Notes under the pieces: model-generated
The model's database searches: none
What the model was told of the DNA's origin: nothing
What the model saw: only the letters and a program-made list of their open reading frames with translations
In this document: positions 1 through 11,090 of the stretch, one piece after another
How the letters are laid out: every line of letters starts with the position of its first letter
Position numbering within the stretch: the stretch's first letter is position 1
Made by a program: the position numbers and the translations under genes
NCBI RefSeq assembly: GCF_963169125.1
Contig: NC_084802.1
Span: 29,827,107 to 29,891,106, forward strand
Direction of reading: 5' to 3'
DNA: 64,000 bases
Source: Humulus lupulus
Lineage: Eukaryota > Streptophyta > Magnoliopsida > Rosales > Cannabaceae

Positions 1-189
1 GAGCCTGCCTCCCCAATTTCGGCCTAGCTGCTTCCCTACAAGGCCCACGCCTGCCACAGCCCACCTACAGCAACCAACAAGCCCCTTTGTTCTTCTTGAG
101 CCCAACAAATGCCTCAATGTCCCTTTATGTCTAAAAATGCCATTTTTTACCCAACTTTTCTACACATTTCACCATAAAATCATCATTAC
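1..189 (-). repeat. LTR fragment of element X, split from its other half
   Basis: This stretch is the reverse complement of 14758-14960 inside the LTR of element X, with only scattered mismatches. It stops abruptly at ...ATTAC, where the LTR of T1 begins at 190. The other part of the same LTR copy lies at 17729-18815 and also ends at GTAAT. The two parts were one LTR interrupted by T1 and later separated by an inversion. About 617 bp of this LTR copy should lie just left of the window, judging by the complete copy at 13694-15577. Confidence 0.88.
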
Positions 190-1159
190 TATAATGACCC
201 AAATTTCCTAATAAGTTTTAGGACCTTGATTAGGAGGCCGGGAGGGCCATAATTGATTTATTACGCCATTAAATGATTATATGCATGATTATGTGAATTG
301 TATTATTATATGATGATAAATGCATGCATATGGGTCCACTTTTCATTATAAGGGCATTTTGGTAATTTAGCTCGTTGATGGCATATTTGTATATTTTCAT
401 GCATGTTGGTGAATTATGAATAATACCACATTATAATGTGGATTTGTTCGAGCCATTCGGCATGAGACGATCTTTGAATGCAAGTTATCAGTCTGGTCAT
501 AACGGTGTTAATTTCGGGGCTCGGGATGAGTCTCGGTGTAATTTGAGGATTAGACCATTACCGAGGATTAAAGGGTAATGGGATATGATTTATTATCATT
601 TGAGAATATTGGGAATAACGAGAATTGGAAGGTGTTAATTATGATTAACGAGATAGGCGAGAAAGGACGATTTTGCCCTTCGTGGCTGTTAAGGGTTTTA
701 AATAGGCTTGGGGCATTTTGGTCTTTTGACCTTAAGGATTTATATCAACTTGAGAAGCTGTAGAAGGCTGTAGAAAATAGAGCCTCTTTCTTCTTCAATC
801 ATTCATCATTTTCTCTCCTTCTTTCTTTGAATTTTGAAGCTCCATTTGAGGAACCAAGCTTTGATGATCTAAGGTTATGTTCTATCATTGAAGAGGGTGT
901 GATTCTGAGATTAAGGTGAGTTTCTAGCCATTAAACTTTGGTTCTTGCTCTGTTTTCTTATTGCGTTTAAGTTGAGATTTTTGGCTTGAAAGTTGAGAAG
1001 TCAATGGGGTTTTTGGAAAAGTTTGGTTAGGTTATGATGCCTAGGACTTGTGTTTATGGTTTTGGGGTTCATTTGGGAGTTTAAAAGAGGTTTGGAAGCT
1101 TGTTTTGAAGGTTGGAAATGGAGGAGTCGAAGGAGGGAAAAACCAGGGTTGAAAACCCT

Positions 1160-1250
1160 GCAGCGCCCAGCTATGGGCTATAGCGCTAGCCAAGGGCATT
1201 TTGCCCTGCTTGTAGTGCTGGGACACTAGGGGGTAGCGCTGTAGCGCTAT
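1160..1250 (+). other. AGCGCT palindrome cluster in T1 5' LTR
   Basis: Four or more copies of AGCGC or AGCGCT occur within 90 bp, including TATAGCGCTA and GTAGCGCTGTAGCGCTA. The 3' LTR has the matching cluster at 7611-7698, also with TAGCGCTATAGCGCTA. CG dinucleotides are scarce in most of this AT-rich LTR, so the cluster stands out. It begins about 970 bp into the LTR, downstream of the probable transcription start, so it would be in the RNA. Confidence 0.8.
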
Positions 1251-1953
1251 CGTACATTTCCTGATGCATGTTTTGGGAACTTTTGAGGGTTTTTGGCTCG
1301 GGGTTTCAATTCCTAAGGCTCGGGATCGAATCTACTCACCGTTTGAGTACAATTTGGGATTTCGGGATTGAGGTTTAGGTCAAGAACCTTTTATTGTTGA
1401 TTTCATTAATTGGATTCCATATTTGGTTATGAATATGTGACCGCTAAGGGATTAAAGGATTGATCATTCTCAAGGGTCGCTCTTAACGTATTTCTCGCTC
1501 GAACCAGAGGTAAGAAAAATGCACCCTATATGTGACATGCATGGTTATTAATGAGGCATGTTGAGTTTTTAAAGGTGGACATTGATTGCATATCAAATGC
1601 TTAGCAAGTCTTGCTTACTTGTGAATGGCACTGACTTATTAGTCAGAATCGGCAATGGTGTCGGTATTAACTATGAAGCTTGACTTGCTAGTCAAGTTCG
1701 ACAGTAGTACCGAGTACTGGTCGTATGGGATTGGCTTATGAGTTAAGAACGGTATTAGCGTGTTTAATGCAAGCCGAAAAGATTAGATCTAGTCGACATA
1801 AGCATTATCATCAGAAGCATGAAATGCTTGACCGACCTTAAGTTCGATGAAAACCAAAAGTGCTTGTCTAGTCTAAAGGCTAGTTATTTAGAGCCAGAGC
1901 CAAAAGGCTAAGGTGACCTACACGTCACATGGCTAGGAGGGTATGGGACCTTA

Positions 1954-2165
1954 GAGATAGACTTATTAGTCATCTGATCGAGAAAGACTTATTAGTCATC
2001 TGACCTAGGTAGACTTATTAGTCTTCTGATTGAGATAGACTTATCAGTCATCTGACCGAGATAGACTTATCAGTTATCTATTTAAATAATGACTTATTAG
2101 TCCTCTACCTCAGAGAGACTTATTAGGCATCTACCTCAGAGCAGGAGACTTATTAGTAGTCTAGT
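1954..2165 (+). repeat. Minisatellite of about 26 bp in T1 5' LTR
   Basis: About eight imperfect tandem units of the type GAGATAGACTTATTAGTCATCTGACC. Each unit has GACT-TATT-AGTC, a 4 bp inverted repeat around a 4-base loop. Related single copies upstream have longer stems (CTGACT/AGTCAG near 1630, CTTGACT/AGTCAAG near 1680). The 3' LTR has the same array at about 8378-8580 with a different set of unit variants. Confidence 0.88.
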
Positions 2166-2274
2166 TAGAGCACAGGACTTTACAAACATTTATTTGTACC
2201 TGCTTCCATGCATGAATAGGGTTATTATTGTTAGGCATGCACATTATGATTTTGTAACATGTTATTGAATTTTC

Positions 2275-2322
2275 TTGTTGGGCTTCGGCTCACGGGTGCT
2301 ATGTGGTGAAGGTAAAGGCAAA
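2275..2322 (+). promoter_or_regulatory. Conserved LTR box with splice-donor-like site
   Basis: The motif GGGCTTCGGCTCACGGGTGC is followed by ATGTGGTGAAGGTAAAGG. The copy in the 3' LTR (near 8716-8758) reads GTGCAGGTAAAGG, a good plant 5' splice donor. The same box occurs on the minus strand in the LTRs of T2 (26883-26930) and T3 (52110-52157), each time about 350-415 bp from the LTR 3' end. A leader intron ending before gag (CAGCAG at 3152-3157) is possible. The box is seen; the splicing is inferred. Confidence 0.6.
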
Positions 2323-2674
2323 AGAAAGCTAGACCATCCTTAAGTTAGAGAGCTTAGGTGACGACGTGTACATATGCAGCTGCTCGACCGCCACGGCTGA
2401 GGGTTGAAAGAGGAACTAGGGTTAAACCTTATTTTGCCGCCTAGGACGGCTGGTTGTAAATATTTTCTTGTAATTAACCTTTAAATTATATTTTTGGGAT
2501 CTCAATGTATATGGTAAATGTTTTAATGAAATGTTATAACTTAACAAAAAATTTAACCCTAAATCGCTAATCATACTTAGTTACACGATTATGGCCAAAT
2601 GACTCGATTAACGAGTTTAGCACTGTTTAAAATGCACACCATAATGGTCCCTGGAGTTTAGGGCATTACAAACT

Positions 2675-2690
2675 TGGTATCAGAGCGAGC
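2675..2690 (+). other. Primer binding site of T1 (initiator tRNA-Met)
   Basis: TGGTATCAGAGC begins four bases after the end of the 5' LTR and is complementary to the 3' end of plant initiator tRNA-Met, the usual primer for Ty3 chromoviruses and Ty1/copia elements. Confidence 0.93.
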
Positions 2691-3159
2691 CAAGGTTAAG
2701 GGTTCCTGAAGACAAGCTGGGCATGTACACTCATCATCAAAGAAAGCTTCACTCAGGGAATGGTAACTATTTTTGTAGTTATGTGCTTAACTGCTTAAAT
2801 AGAATGTAAATGATTTACCTTCACATTATATTAGGGAGCATGAGATTCTGATAGAGCCTGGCTCTTGCCTATTAAATGATTATATGATTACATGCTCTGT
2901 GAACATATATGAATGTGATTATATAATTACCTGCTCCGTGATTATATAAATGTGATATTCTCATGCTGGAGTTTGAGGCATGGTGTGAATGTTGGAAGAG
3001 CAGGGGTTATGAATTGATGAATAAATGTTATGGGCATGTGTTTAGCACTACAGTGGTTTGTGAATGTAGTGTGGTAAGACTTTTTCTGTGGGGAAAGCTC
3101 TTGATATGCTCATCATGTTTAATGGGTCAAGTTATTGACTTCAGATTCAACCAGCAGGT

Positions 3160-4197
3160 ATGTATCCAAGGCAGATAATGAGACCTGGTGGTGATTATAC
3201 AGAGGCTGGGAGTTACAACCAAGGTTTGAGTTCTTCATCTGCCCCTCAGAATTTTCAGCAAATGTTTATAGATTTGCAATTAAGATTGCAGAGGCAAGAG
3301 GAAGAGATCAAGTGTTTGAAGCAACAGCGAAACCTGTCGAGGAACACCTCTTCCTTTGATATGCCAGGAGTGGCACCAGATTTGGCTCAGCCTAGGGTTG
3401 AGAACAGATGGGAATTCCTTTGTGGAAGATTCCAGGAGTATTACCCTCCAGTCTTTGAGGGAGGCCTGGATCCATTCAGAGCTGAGCAATGGATGGGCAT
3501 GATCAATTTCATTCTTGATAGTATGGGGCTGGTAGGTCACAATAGGGTGATTTGTGCTACATACGTATTGCGGGATAATGCCCGGACATGGTGGGAAGTA
3601 GTATCCCAGACACGAGATACAGTTGTGATGGACTGGAAAGAATTTAGGCAGCTGTTTAATGAAAGATATTACTATGATGCAGCCAAGACTACTAAGATGA
3701 ATGAGTTTCTGAACCTCGTTCAGGGAAACACAACAGTAACCGATTATGTTAACAGATTTGATGGGTTGTCCAAGTTTGCTTTTGATTTGGTACCCACGAA
3801 TGTAGCTAGGAAGGAAATGTTTATCCAGGGATTGAATCTCAGAATAGCTCAGGGCATTAGAGTTTCCCCAGTGCATGAAATCTCTACCTGTGGTCAGGTG
3901 GTAGGGAAGGCTCTTGTTGTTGAGAGCACAGGAAATCAAACCGAAAAGGAAAGTTTTGGAGAGGATGGAGCTTAGATAGTGACACCTCCATTTATTGGAG
4001 CGAGCAAGAAAAAGAACTGGAGGACTTATCCAATATGCGCTCGGTGCAAGAGGCGTCATTTGAAGGGGTGTCGGCCAAAGACATGTTTCTTATGTGGAAT
4101 GGTTGGGCATATCAAGAGGGATTGTCCAAGACGAGGAGCAGATGAGAAAAAGGGGATGGACAGCTCGACTCCAGCTCGAGTGTTCATTCCAAGGTAG
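3160..4197 (+). pseudogene. T1 gag, interrupted by two TAG stops
   Basis: This codes for the capsid-nucleocapsid protein of a Ty3/gypsy chromovirus. The first 271 codons are open and hold the Retrotrans_gag fold, around residues 85-230, with landmarks such as ARTWWEVV, FRQLFNERYY and NRFDGLSKF. An in-frame TAG at 3973-3975 follows. The same frame then runs on through a zinc knuckle with CX2C-X4-H-X4-C spacing (CFLCGMVGHIKRDC) and meets a second TAG at 4195-4197. Both stops are one transition from CAG (Gln). The ATG at 3160 lies just after a possible splice acceptor, CAGCAG at 3152-3157. A 259-codon open frame on the other strand across the same DNA is a shadow. Confidence 0.9.
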
Positions 4198-4257
4198 TCA
4201 GAGTCAGAGATTGAGACTGAGACTGAGGCTGGTTCCTCAGGGGTGGCAGGTCAGCTT

Positions 4258-6596
4258 TCTAGTTTTTATTTTTGTGTTGTGCTGACTGATATTGGTGCCA
4301 GGTTGCTCTTTGCTTGTTGCATATAGAGAAGCATAGATTTGTTATGCATATTGCATGATTATGTGGTGATGAATTAGATTATGGTGAAGAGAAGACTCAT
4401 CATTTGATATGATAAGGTTGGTTATGAATGACTTCGGGATGATTCTGAATTTGGATTGGTTAGCCAAGTGTGAGGCAATGATAGCTTGTAAGGAAAGGAT
4501 AGTAACTCTTGGGTTTAAGAGTGGGAAACCTTTGTGATGGTTGGCACTGTGCATGGATTTTATATTGTGATAACAGTTGTATTTAGAGCTAGAGATCTAT
4601 TGCATGAGGGTGCATAGAACTCCTAGCGAGTGTGGTGGATACCACTTAGGTCGTGCCAGTGGGATCAGGACAGATTGGATTAGTCTGTGAGTTTCTAGAT
4701 GGATTTCCAGGGGATTTTTTAGGATTATGTTTACATAAAAAGGATAGAATGGTGATTGGATTGGTGCTAGGGATGGAATCAGGTCTAGGGCACTGTATGG
4801 AATGACTTCAGTAAAGTTGTAAGACCTAAAAGCTCAATTGTTGGATAAGGTGGTATTCTCCAAGGTGGATCTTTGATCTGGTTAGTACCAGTTGAAGATC
4901 ACGGAAAAGGATATGCAGAAGACTGCTTTTTATATCAGATAAGGGCACTGGGAGTGCTGAGTTATGTTCTGCGAATTTGGTTAATGCCAAGCTGTTTTGA
5001 TGGATTAGATGATCAGAGTATTCAAAGGTTATCTGAATTGAATTTGTGATTGTTTTGATCGACGGTATTATGGTATACTCTCAGTTGGAGATTTGCCAAG
5101 GTCAAGGAATGCCTTAGAAGGCATGAGTTTCCTTGGACGGGCAGGATATTACATATGTGCTTTGGGAAAGAGTTCTGAGTCTTCTTGCATATCAGAACCA
5201 GTTTGTAGGTTGTTATGACACCTCAGTGACATGGAAAAAGGGATTGCCTATGCATCATGTTGGTTAAAGGATCTTACCAGAACTAGAGTAGAGTTTCTGG
5301 TGGGCCAGGTGGCCAACAGTACACTTGAGTTTACTCTTTCAGAGAGAATCAAGGGAAAGACAGTTATGTGAACCACATATAAGAAAATTGAGGAGAAAGT
5401 CTTAGCTGGATTAGCTAAGGATTATACAGTGTCAGGTATGAGTTTATTGTGGTATAAGGATCGGATTTGGAATCTGATGGACACTGGGATTAAATGGGAG
5501 ATTCTGGATGAATCTCATATTATTCTATTTTTCTCTACATCCAGGCATCATGAAAATATACCAGAGTTTGAAAGCTTTATATTGGTGGCCTGGGATGGAG
5601 AGGGACATAATGGAATACGTGGCAAAGTTCTTAACCTGTTAGCAGGTCAAGACAGAGTATCAGAAACCAGTAAGACTATTGTAGCCTTTGAGTATTCCAC
5701 AGTGGAAATAAGGAAACATCGCGAGAGGTTTCGCAGTGGGACTGCCCAAGATAATGGGTCAACGTGATTTTGATTGGGTCATTATGGACCAGTATTTAAA
5801 GTGAGGCCACTTCTATCAGTAAGGACAAGTAACACAACTGATCAATATTCAAATCTTTGTGTGAGAGAGGTAGTATGCCTTCATGGAAATTCAAGGTCCA
5901 TCTTATCAGATGAAGACTCTATTGCTACTTCCAAGTTTTGGAAGGGTTGTAGAAGGTGATGAATATACAATTGGAATTTAACACAGTTTATTACTCTCAG
6001 ACTGATGGTAAATCAGAGAGAGAGTTATCCAGTCATTGGAAGGGCATCTTATGAGATGAATGAGATATTATATCTGGATAGTTCAGGGGACCATTGAGGT
6101 TATTGAAAAGGTTAGAGCTTGGATGCTCACTTATCAAAGTAAATGGAAAAGTTATATTGATTTGAGATGCAGGAACATGGAGTTTGTATCTTCCTTAAAG
6201 TAACACCATGGAAAGGGGTGAGGAGATAAGGGCAAGTTGAACCCTAAATTAATTTGACCATTTGAATCCTAGATAGGATCGGTCAGGTTGCCTTTGGATT
6301 GGCCTTATCTTTGGCACTGTCAGTTGTACACAGTGTATTTTATATTTCCAGGTTGAAGACATGGGTTAGAAGAAACTCATGTGTTAAGTTATGAGACTCT
6401 GGAGATTGAGGGTAAGTCATCCTTTGAGGAGTAGCCAGTTCAGATTTTAATAGAAAGAATAAGGTTCTGAGGAACAAAGCTATACCTTGAGTTAAGGTAT
6501 GTTACAGAAACAGTGAGGTTGAGGGAACGACCTGGGAAACTAGAATTAGTTGTGTGGAATTTATATTTCGAGCGGTTCAGATAAATTTCGAGGACG
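4258..6596 (+). pseudogene. T1 pol remnant: protease, RT, integrase, chromodomain end
   Basis: The order of pol domains can be followed but no long frame survives. A retropepsin active site (LTDIGAR, expected D-T/S-G) is near 4279, and the protease flap end (LNLDWLAK) is near 4445. An RT palm segment resembling FSKVDL-SGYHQLKI, with a stop in it, lies at 4855-4905. Integrase-like remnants follow, and near 6150-6330 a stretch resembles the integrase C-terminal GKL-P-IGPF region. The last part, about 6390-6590, resembles the tail of a chromodomain. Frameshifts and stops are frequent throughout. The assignment rests on short motifs in fixed order between the primer site and the polypurine tract. 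Confidence 0.78.
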
Positions 6597-6620
6597 AAAT
6601 TTCTGTAAGGAGGGGATAGT
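6582..6620 (+). other. CGAGGACGAAAT box and polypurine tract of T1
   Basis: AAATTTCGAGGACGAAATTT is followed by the purine run AAGGAGGGGATAG directly before the 3' LTR. The run primes plus-strand DNA synthesis. The first box is typical of the end of Tekay-type elements and recurs on the minus strand in T2 (near 28867) and T3 (near 54003). Confidence 0.9.
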
Positions 6621-9105
6621 TGTAATGACCCAAATTTCCTAATAAGGTTTAGGACCTTGATTAGGAGATCGGGAGGGGCATAATTGATTTATTATGCCAT
6701 TAAATGATTATATGCATGATTATGTGAATTATGTTATTATATGATGATAAATGCATGCATATGGGTCCACTTTTCATTATAAGGGCATTTTGGTAATTTG
6801 GCCCGTTGAGGGCATATTTGTATATTTTCATGCATGTTTGTGAATTATGAATAATACCACATTATAATGTGGATTTGTTCGAGCCATTTGGCATAAGACA
6901 ATCTTTGAATGCAAGTTATCGGTCTGGTCATAACGGTGTTAATTTCGAGGCTCGGGGTGAGTCTCAGGGTAATTTGAGGATTAGAACATTACCGGGGATT
7001 AAAGGGTAATGGGATATGATTTATTAGCATTTGAGAATATTGGGAATAACGGGAATTGGAAGGTGTTAATTATGATTAACAAGATAGGCGGGAAAGGATG
7101 AGTTTGCCCTTCGTGGCTGTTAAGGGTTTTAAATAGGCTTAGGGGCATTTTGGTCTTTTGACCTTAAGGATTTATATCAACTTGAGAAGTTGTAGAAGGC
7201 TGTAGAAAATAGAGCCTCTTTCTTCTTCAACCGTTCATCATTTTCTCTCCTTCTTTCTTTGAATTTTGAAGCTCCATTTGAGGAACCAAGCTAGGGAACC
7301 AAGCTTTGATGATCTAAGGTTATGTTCTATCATTGAAGAGGGTGTGATTATGAGATTAAGGTGAGTTTCTATCCATTTAAACTTTGGTTCTTGCTCTGTT
7401 TTCTTATTGAGTTTCAGTTGAGATTTTTGGCTTGAAAGTTGAGAATTCAATGGGGATTTTGGCAATGTTTGGTTAGGTTATGATGCCTAGGACTTGTGTT
7501 AATTTTTTTGGGGTTCATTTGGGAGTTTAAAAGAGGTTTGGAAGCTTGTTTTGAAGGTTGGAAATGAAGGAGTCGAAGGAGGGAAAAACCAGGGTTGAAA
7601 ACCCTGGTTGTAGCGCTACAGCACTAGCCAGGGGCATTCTGTCTTGCTTGTAGCGCTGGGCACTAAGGGGGTAGCGCTATAGCGCTACCCTGCTTTTCCT
7701 AATGCATGTTTTGGGCACGACTCGGGGTTTCAATTCCTAAGGCTCGGGATCGAATCTACTCACCGTTTGAGTACGATTCGGGATTCCGGGAGTGAGGTTT
7801 AGGTCAAGAACCTTTTATTGTTGATTTCATTAATTGGATTCCATATTTTGTTATGACTAAGTGACCGCTAAGGGGTTAAAGGATTGATCGTTCTCAAGGG
7901 TCGTTCTTAACATATTTCTCGCTTGAGCTAGAGGTGAGAAAACTGCACCCCATATGTGACATGCATGGTTATTGATGAGGCATGTTGAGTTTTTAAAGGT
8001 GGACATTGATTGCATATCAAATGCTTAGAAAATCTTGCTTACTTGTGAATGGCACTGACTTATTAGTCAGAATCGGCAATGGTGTAGGTATTAACTGTGA
8101 AGCTGTGACTTACTAGTCAAGTCAGTAGTAGTACCGAGCACTGGTCGTATGGTATTGGCTTATGAGTCAAGAACGGTATTAGCGTGTTTAACGCAAGCTG
8201 AAAAGATTAGATCTAATCGACATAAGCATTATCATCAGAAGCATGAAATGCTTGACCGACCTTTAGTTTGATGAAAACCAAAAGCACTTGCCTAGTCTAA
8301 AGGCTAGTTATTTAGAGCCAGAGCCAAAAGGCTAAGGTAACCTACACGTCACATGGCTAGGAGGGTATGGGACCTCAGAGATAGACTTATCAGTCATTTG
8401 ATCGAGATAGACTTATTAGTCATCTGACCTAGATAGACTTATTAGTCATCTGGCCTAGATAAACTTATGAGTCAGAGATAGACTTATCAGTCATCTGACC
8501 GAGATAGACTTATTAGTTATCTATTTAAAGAATGACTTCTTAGTCATCTACCTCAGAGCAGGAAACTTATTAATCGTCTACTCAGAGCGCAGGACTTTAC
8601 AAATATTTATTTGTACCTGCTTCCATGCATGAATTGGGTTATTATTGCTAGGCATGCACATTATGATTTAGTAACATGTTATTACTATTCATGAGCATAT
8701 TGAGTTTTCTTGCTGGGCTTCGGGTCACGAGTGCTATGTGGTGCAGGTAAAGGCAAAAGAAAGCTAGACCATCCTTGAGTTGGAGAGCTTAGGTGACGAC
8801 ATGTACATATGCGGCTGCTCGACTGCCACAGCCAAGGGTTGAAAGAGGAACTAGGGTTAAACCCTATTTTGCCGCTTAGGTCGACTAGTTGTAAATATTT
8901 TATTGTAATTAACTTTTAAATTATATTTTTGGGATCACAATATATATGGTAAACGTTTTAATGAAACGTTATATCCTAACAAAAATTTTAACCTTAAACC
9001 GCTAATGATACTTAGTTACACGATTATGGTCAAATGACTCAATTAGTGAGTTTAGCACTATTTAAAATGCATAATGTAACGGTCTCTGGAGTTTAGGACG
9101 TTACA
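6621..9105 (+). repeat. 3' LTR of T1
   Basis: Runs from TGTAATGACCC to GGACGTTACA, about 2485 bp, colinear with the 5' LTR. It has its own palindrome cluster (7611-7698), minisatellite (about 8378-8580) and conserved box (near 8716-8758). Its last seven bases, CGTTACA, are the inverse of the first seven of the Cassandra LTR at 18816. It is followed by TATCC, which does not match the ATTAC before the 5' LTR. Confidence 0.93.
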
Positions 9106-11090
9106 TATCCTATATTATTAATTTTTTTATCAAAAAAAATATATATGTATTTATTAAAAATATAATATGCCTATTATTTAAAAAATAAGGATATATTTGT
9201 CAAAAGACAATTCATTCATTTGTCTTCCAAGCTTCCATTCCAAGGTTTTATCAAACAAATATTCCTCTTTCTTTTTCTTACCATTCGTGTTGCCATTCTT
9301 GTTCCTATTACTTCAATTTTATTCAAATTAACCAAACGCCACCTTAGATAAGCGAAAACTCTTAATAAGGTAATGTGGTCAATGAAAGATCAACATTTAA
9401 TATATGCTAATCCATTAGATTTTCCAATTTCATGATTCTAGTCCTATAACAACAATAATCACTCCCAAATATGTCACCAGATATTCTCAACATCACATAG
9501 TAAATAATTGGGCATCAACCCTATTATACAGAAATCTCAAGCACAACCATCGTTTCATAAAACTAGCTCGAGTGGAACCTATCAGTTGGAGGATAACGCA
9601 TATTAAAAAATATGTAAAGGCACATAAAATCATCTCAGCTTCTAGTTAGAAATCAGCTCGACATAAGACAAAGACTGAACTGATTTACAAAAACCACACC
9701 AGTAAGAAACAATCACTACACGAGTAATAAATAACCTAAACAAAGTACAGTTCACGAAATGATAGCTCACAAGCCCATGTCAAGCTCAGACAAACACCGC
9801 CTGAATCCATGCAATAAATATCAAATCAGTATATGAAATGAGCACTAGTTTTTTTAGGTCAATGATTCTGTCGCTCGGATAGAATCAATCACACCAATTA
9901 AGGGATTGAATATCTCAAATTTTTAGGGAGCATTCAAAGCCAATTACCTTCATAAATAGAGGTAATTCCCCAATGTGAGGGTGACAAAAAAAGAAAGAGA
10001 AACTTATGATTCTCTGATAGGGAAAACCATTTGTAATCTGAAAAAATCCATTAGAGAATGAATAAAAGCTACAACGGAGGCAGGTCACATTCTTGGTTCA
10101 ACCACTATATACCTTGAGTATCTAAGTGAGTGCAACAAAAGAATATATCTCATACAAAAATATCTGAAAGTATTGCTATTTTAGTTTTATAAAAATAATT
10201 AACTTAATTAATTAATCTTTATTTTATTTAAAATAAAAATGATCAATTATAATCTATTTAATTATTTAATTTGAATCATATCTAAAAAGAATAATTAAAT
10301 AAACAAATAAATTTGAAATTCAAAATTCAAAATCCCAAGGATAGAAAATATCATTGTGTGGCGCCACTCACTATACAATACAGTGAGTGGTGTGAGCATT
10401 TCCTTAATTTTCTCATGTATTTGTTTAATCAATATTTAAGACAATATATTTATCCCAAAATAAATATCAATTTTAAATAAATAAATATCTTATTATAAAT
10501 AAGATAATAATTAATCCATCTCTTTAATTCAAACATGATTAACATATAGTTTTTCAAAATAAAAATAATATAGTTAAATAATTAATTAATTGTCCATAAC
10601 TATCACATAATTATTTCCTAACACTGAAAAATTAATTCATTTGCAATTAAGTCATTCTTTCTACAAATCTTTCTTTTGACATCCTTACCCTTGACAGTGT
10701 AAGACAAAGGTGATCTAGGGACCATTGACCTATAATTCGAATCTCCAATAAACTAAATTATTAATTAAACTATTTAATCTAATAATATTATTTATTAATT
10801 ACATGATTATTCCACTATAAATATGGAATTTCACTCTAAGTATTTATATAATTATATTTACAGAGTTTTCTCTTATAGTCCATTGATATAATAAATGTAG
10901 TTTTGTCCTTCATTTATTGGTTCGTTAGTTAGAGCTAGTCAAGATTACTGTTTTACCCTTCTAATTACCTTTTGTTCCTTAAGTACCATTAATTCACTAG
11001 CGAATAATTAATCTATAATCAAATTATAGATTTTAGCTCAATAACTATTTAGTTCCAGAATTAACCCTTATGTTATCCCTTAAATATCAA
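9106..11090. other. AT-rich stretch without a gene
   Basis: No coding signal on either strand. It contains a strong small hairpin at 10364-10390 (CCACTCACT, 9-base loop, AGTGAGTGG). The part from about 10620 to 11090 reads like repeat-derived sequence, but I cannot assign it to a family. Its left edge is an inversion breakpoint and its right edge is the start of element Y. Confidence 0.7.

Larger units (their letters stand above)
190..2670 (+). repeat. 5' LTR of T1
   Basis: Starts TATAATGACCC (the 3' copy keeps the canonical TGTAATGACCC) and ends GGGCATTACA, next to the primer binding site. It holds TTAAATAG near 693, a possible TATA element, followed by a pyrimidine-rich leader. Further in come an AGCGCT palindrome cluster, a tandem repeat and a conserved splice-donor-like box, listed separately. 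Short open frames inside it are not genes. Confidence 0.93.
190..9105 (+). mobile_element. T1: complete, degenerate Ty3/gypsy chromovirus (Tekay-like)
   Basis: An 8.9 kb LTR retrotransposon with two LTRs of about 2.48 kb, a tRNA-iMet primer binding site right after the 5' LTR, gag then pol remnants on the plus strand, and a polypurine tract right before the 3' LTR. The box AATTTCGAGGACGAAAT just before the polypurine tract and the degenerate chromodomain-like end of pol point to a Tekay/Del-type chromovirus. The LTRs differ at about 5% of sites over the first 290 bp that I compared by eye, so this is an old insertion. The 5 bp flanks do not match (ATTAC left, TATCC right). An inversion explains this, see findings. 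No protein it encodes can still be functional. Confidence 0.93.

Noticed and set aside
1954..2165. Regular repeats suggestive of a CRISPR array
   Set aside because: Tandem 26 bp units without unique spacers, inside an LTR of a plant retrotransposon. The same holds for 8378-8580 and 38261-38660.
2675..2690. tRNA gene remnant
   Set aside because: The match to tRNA-Met is the short primer binding site next to an LTR. The same applies at 32905 and 58417.
3280..4059. 259-codon open frame on the minus strand
   Set aside because: It lies exactly opposite the T1 gag gene and has no domain. It is a shadow of gag.
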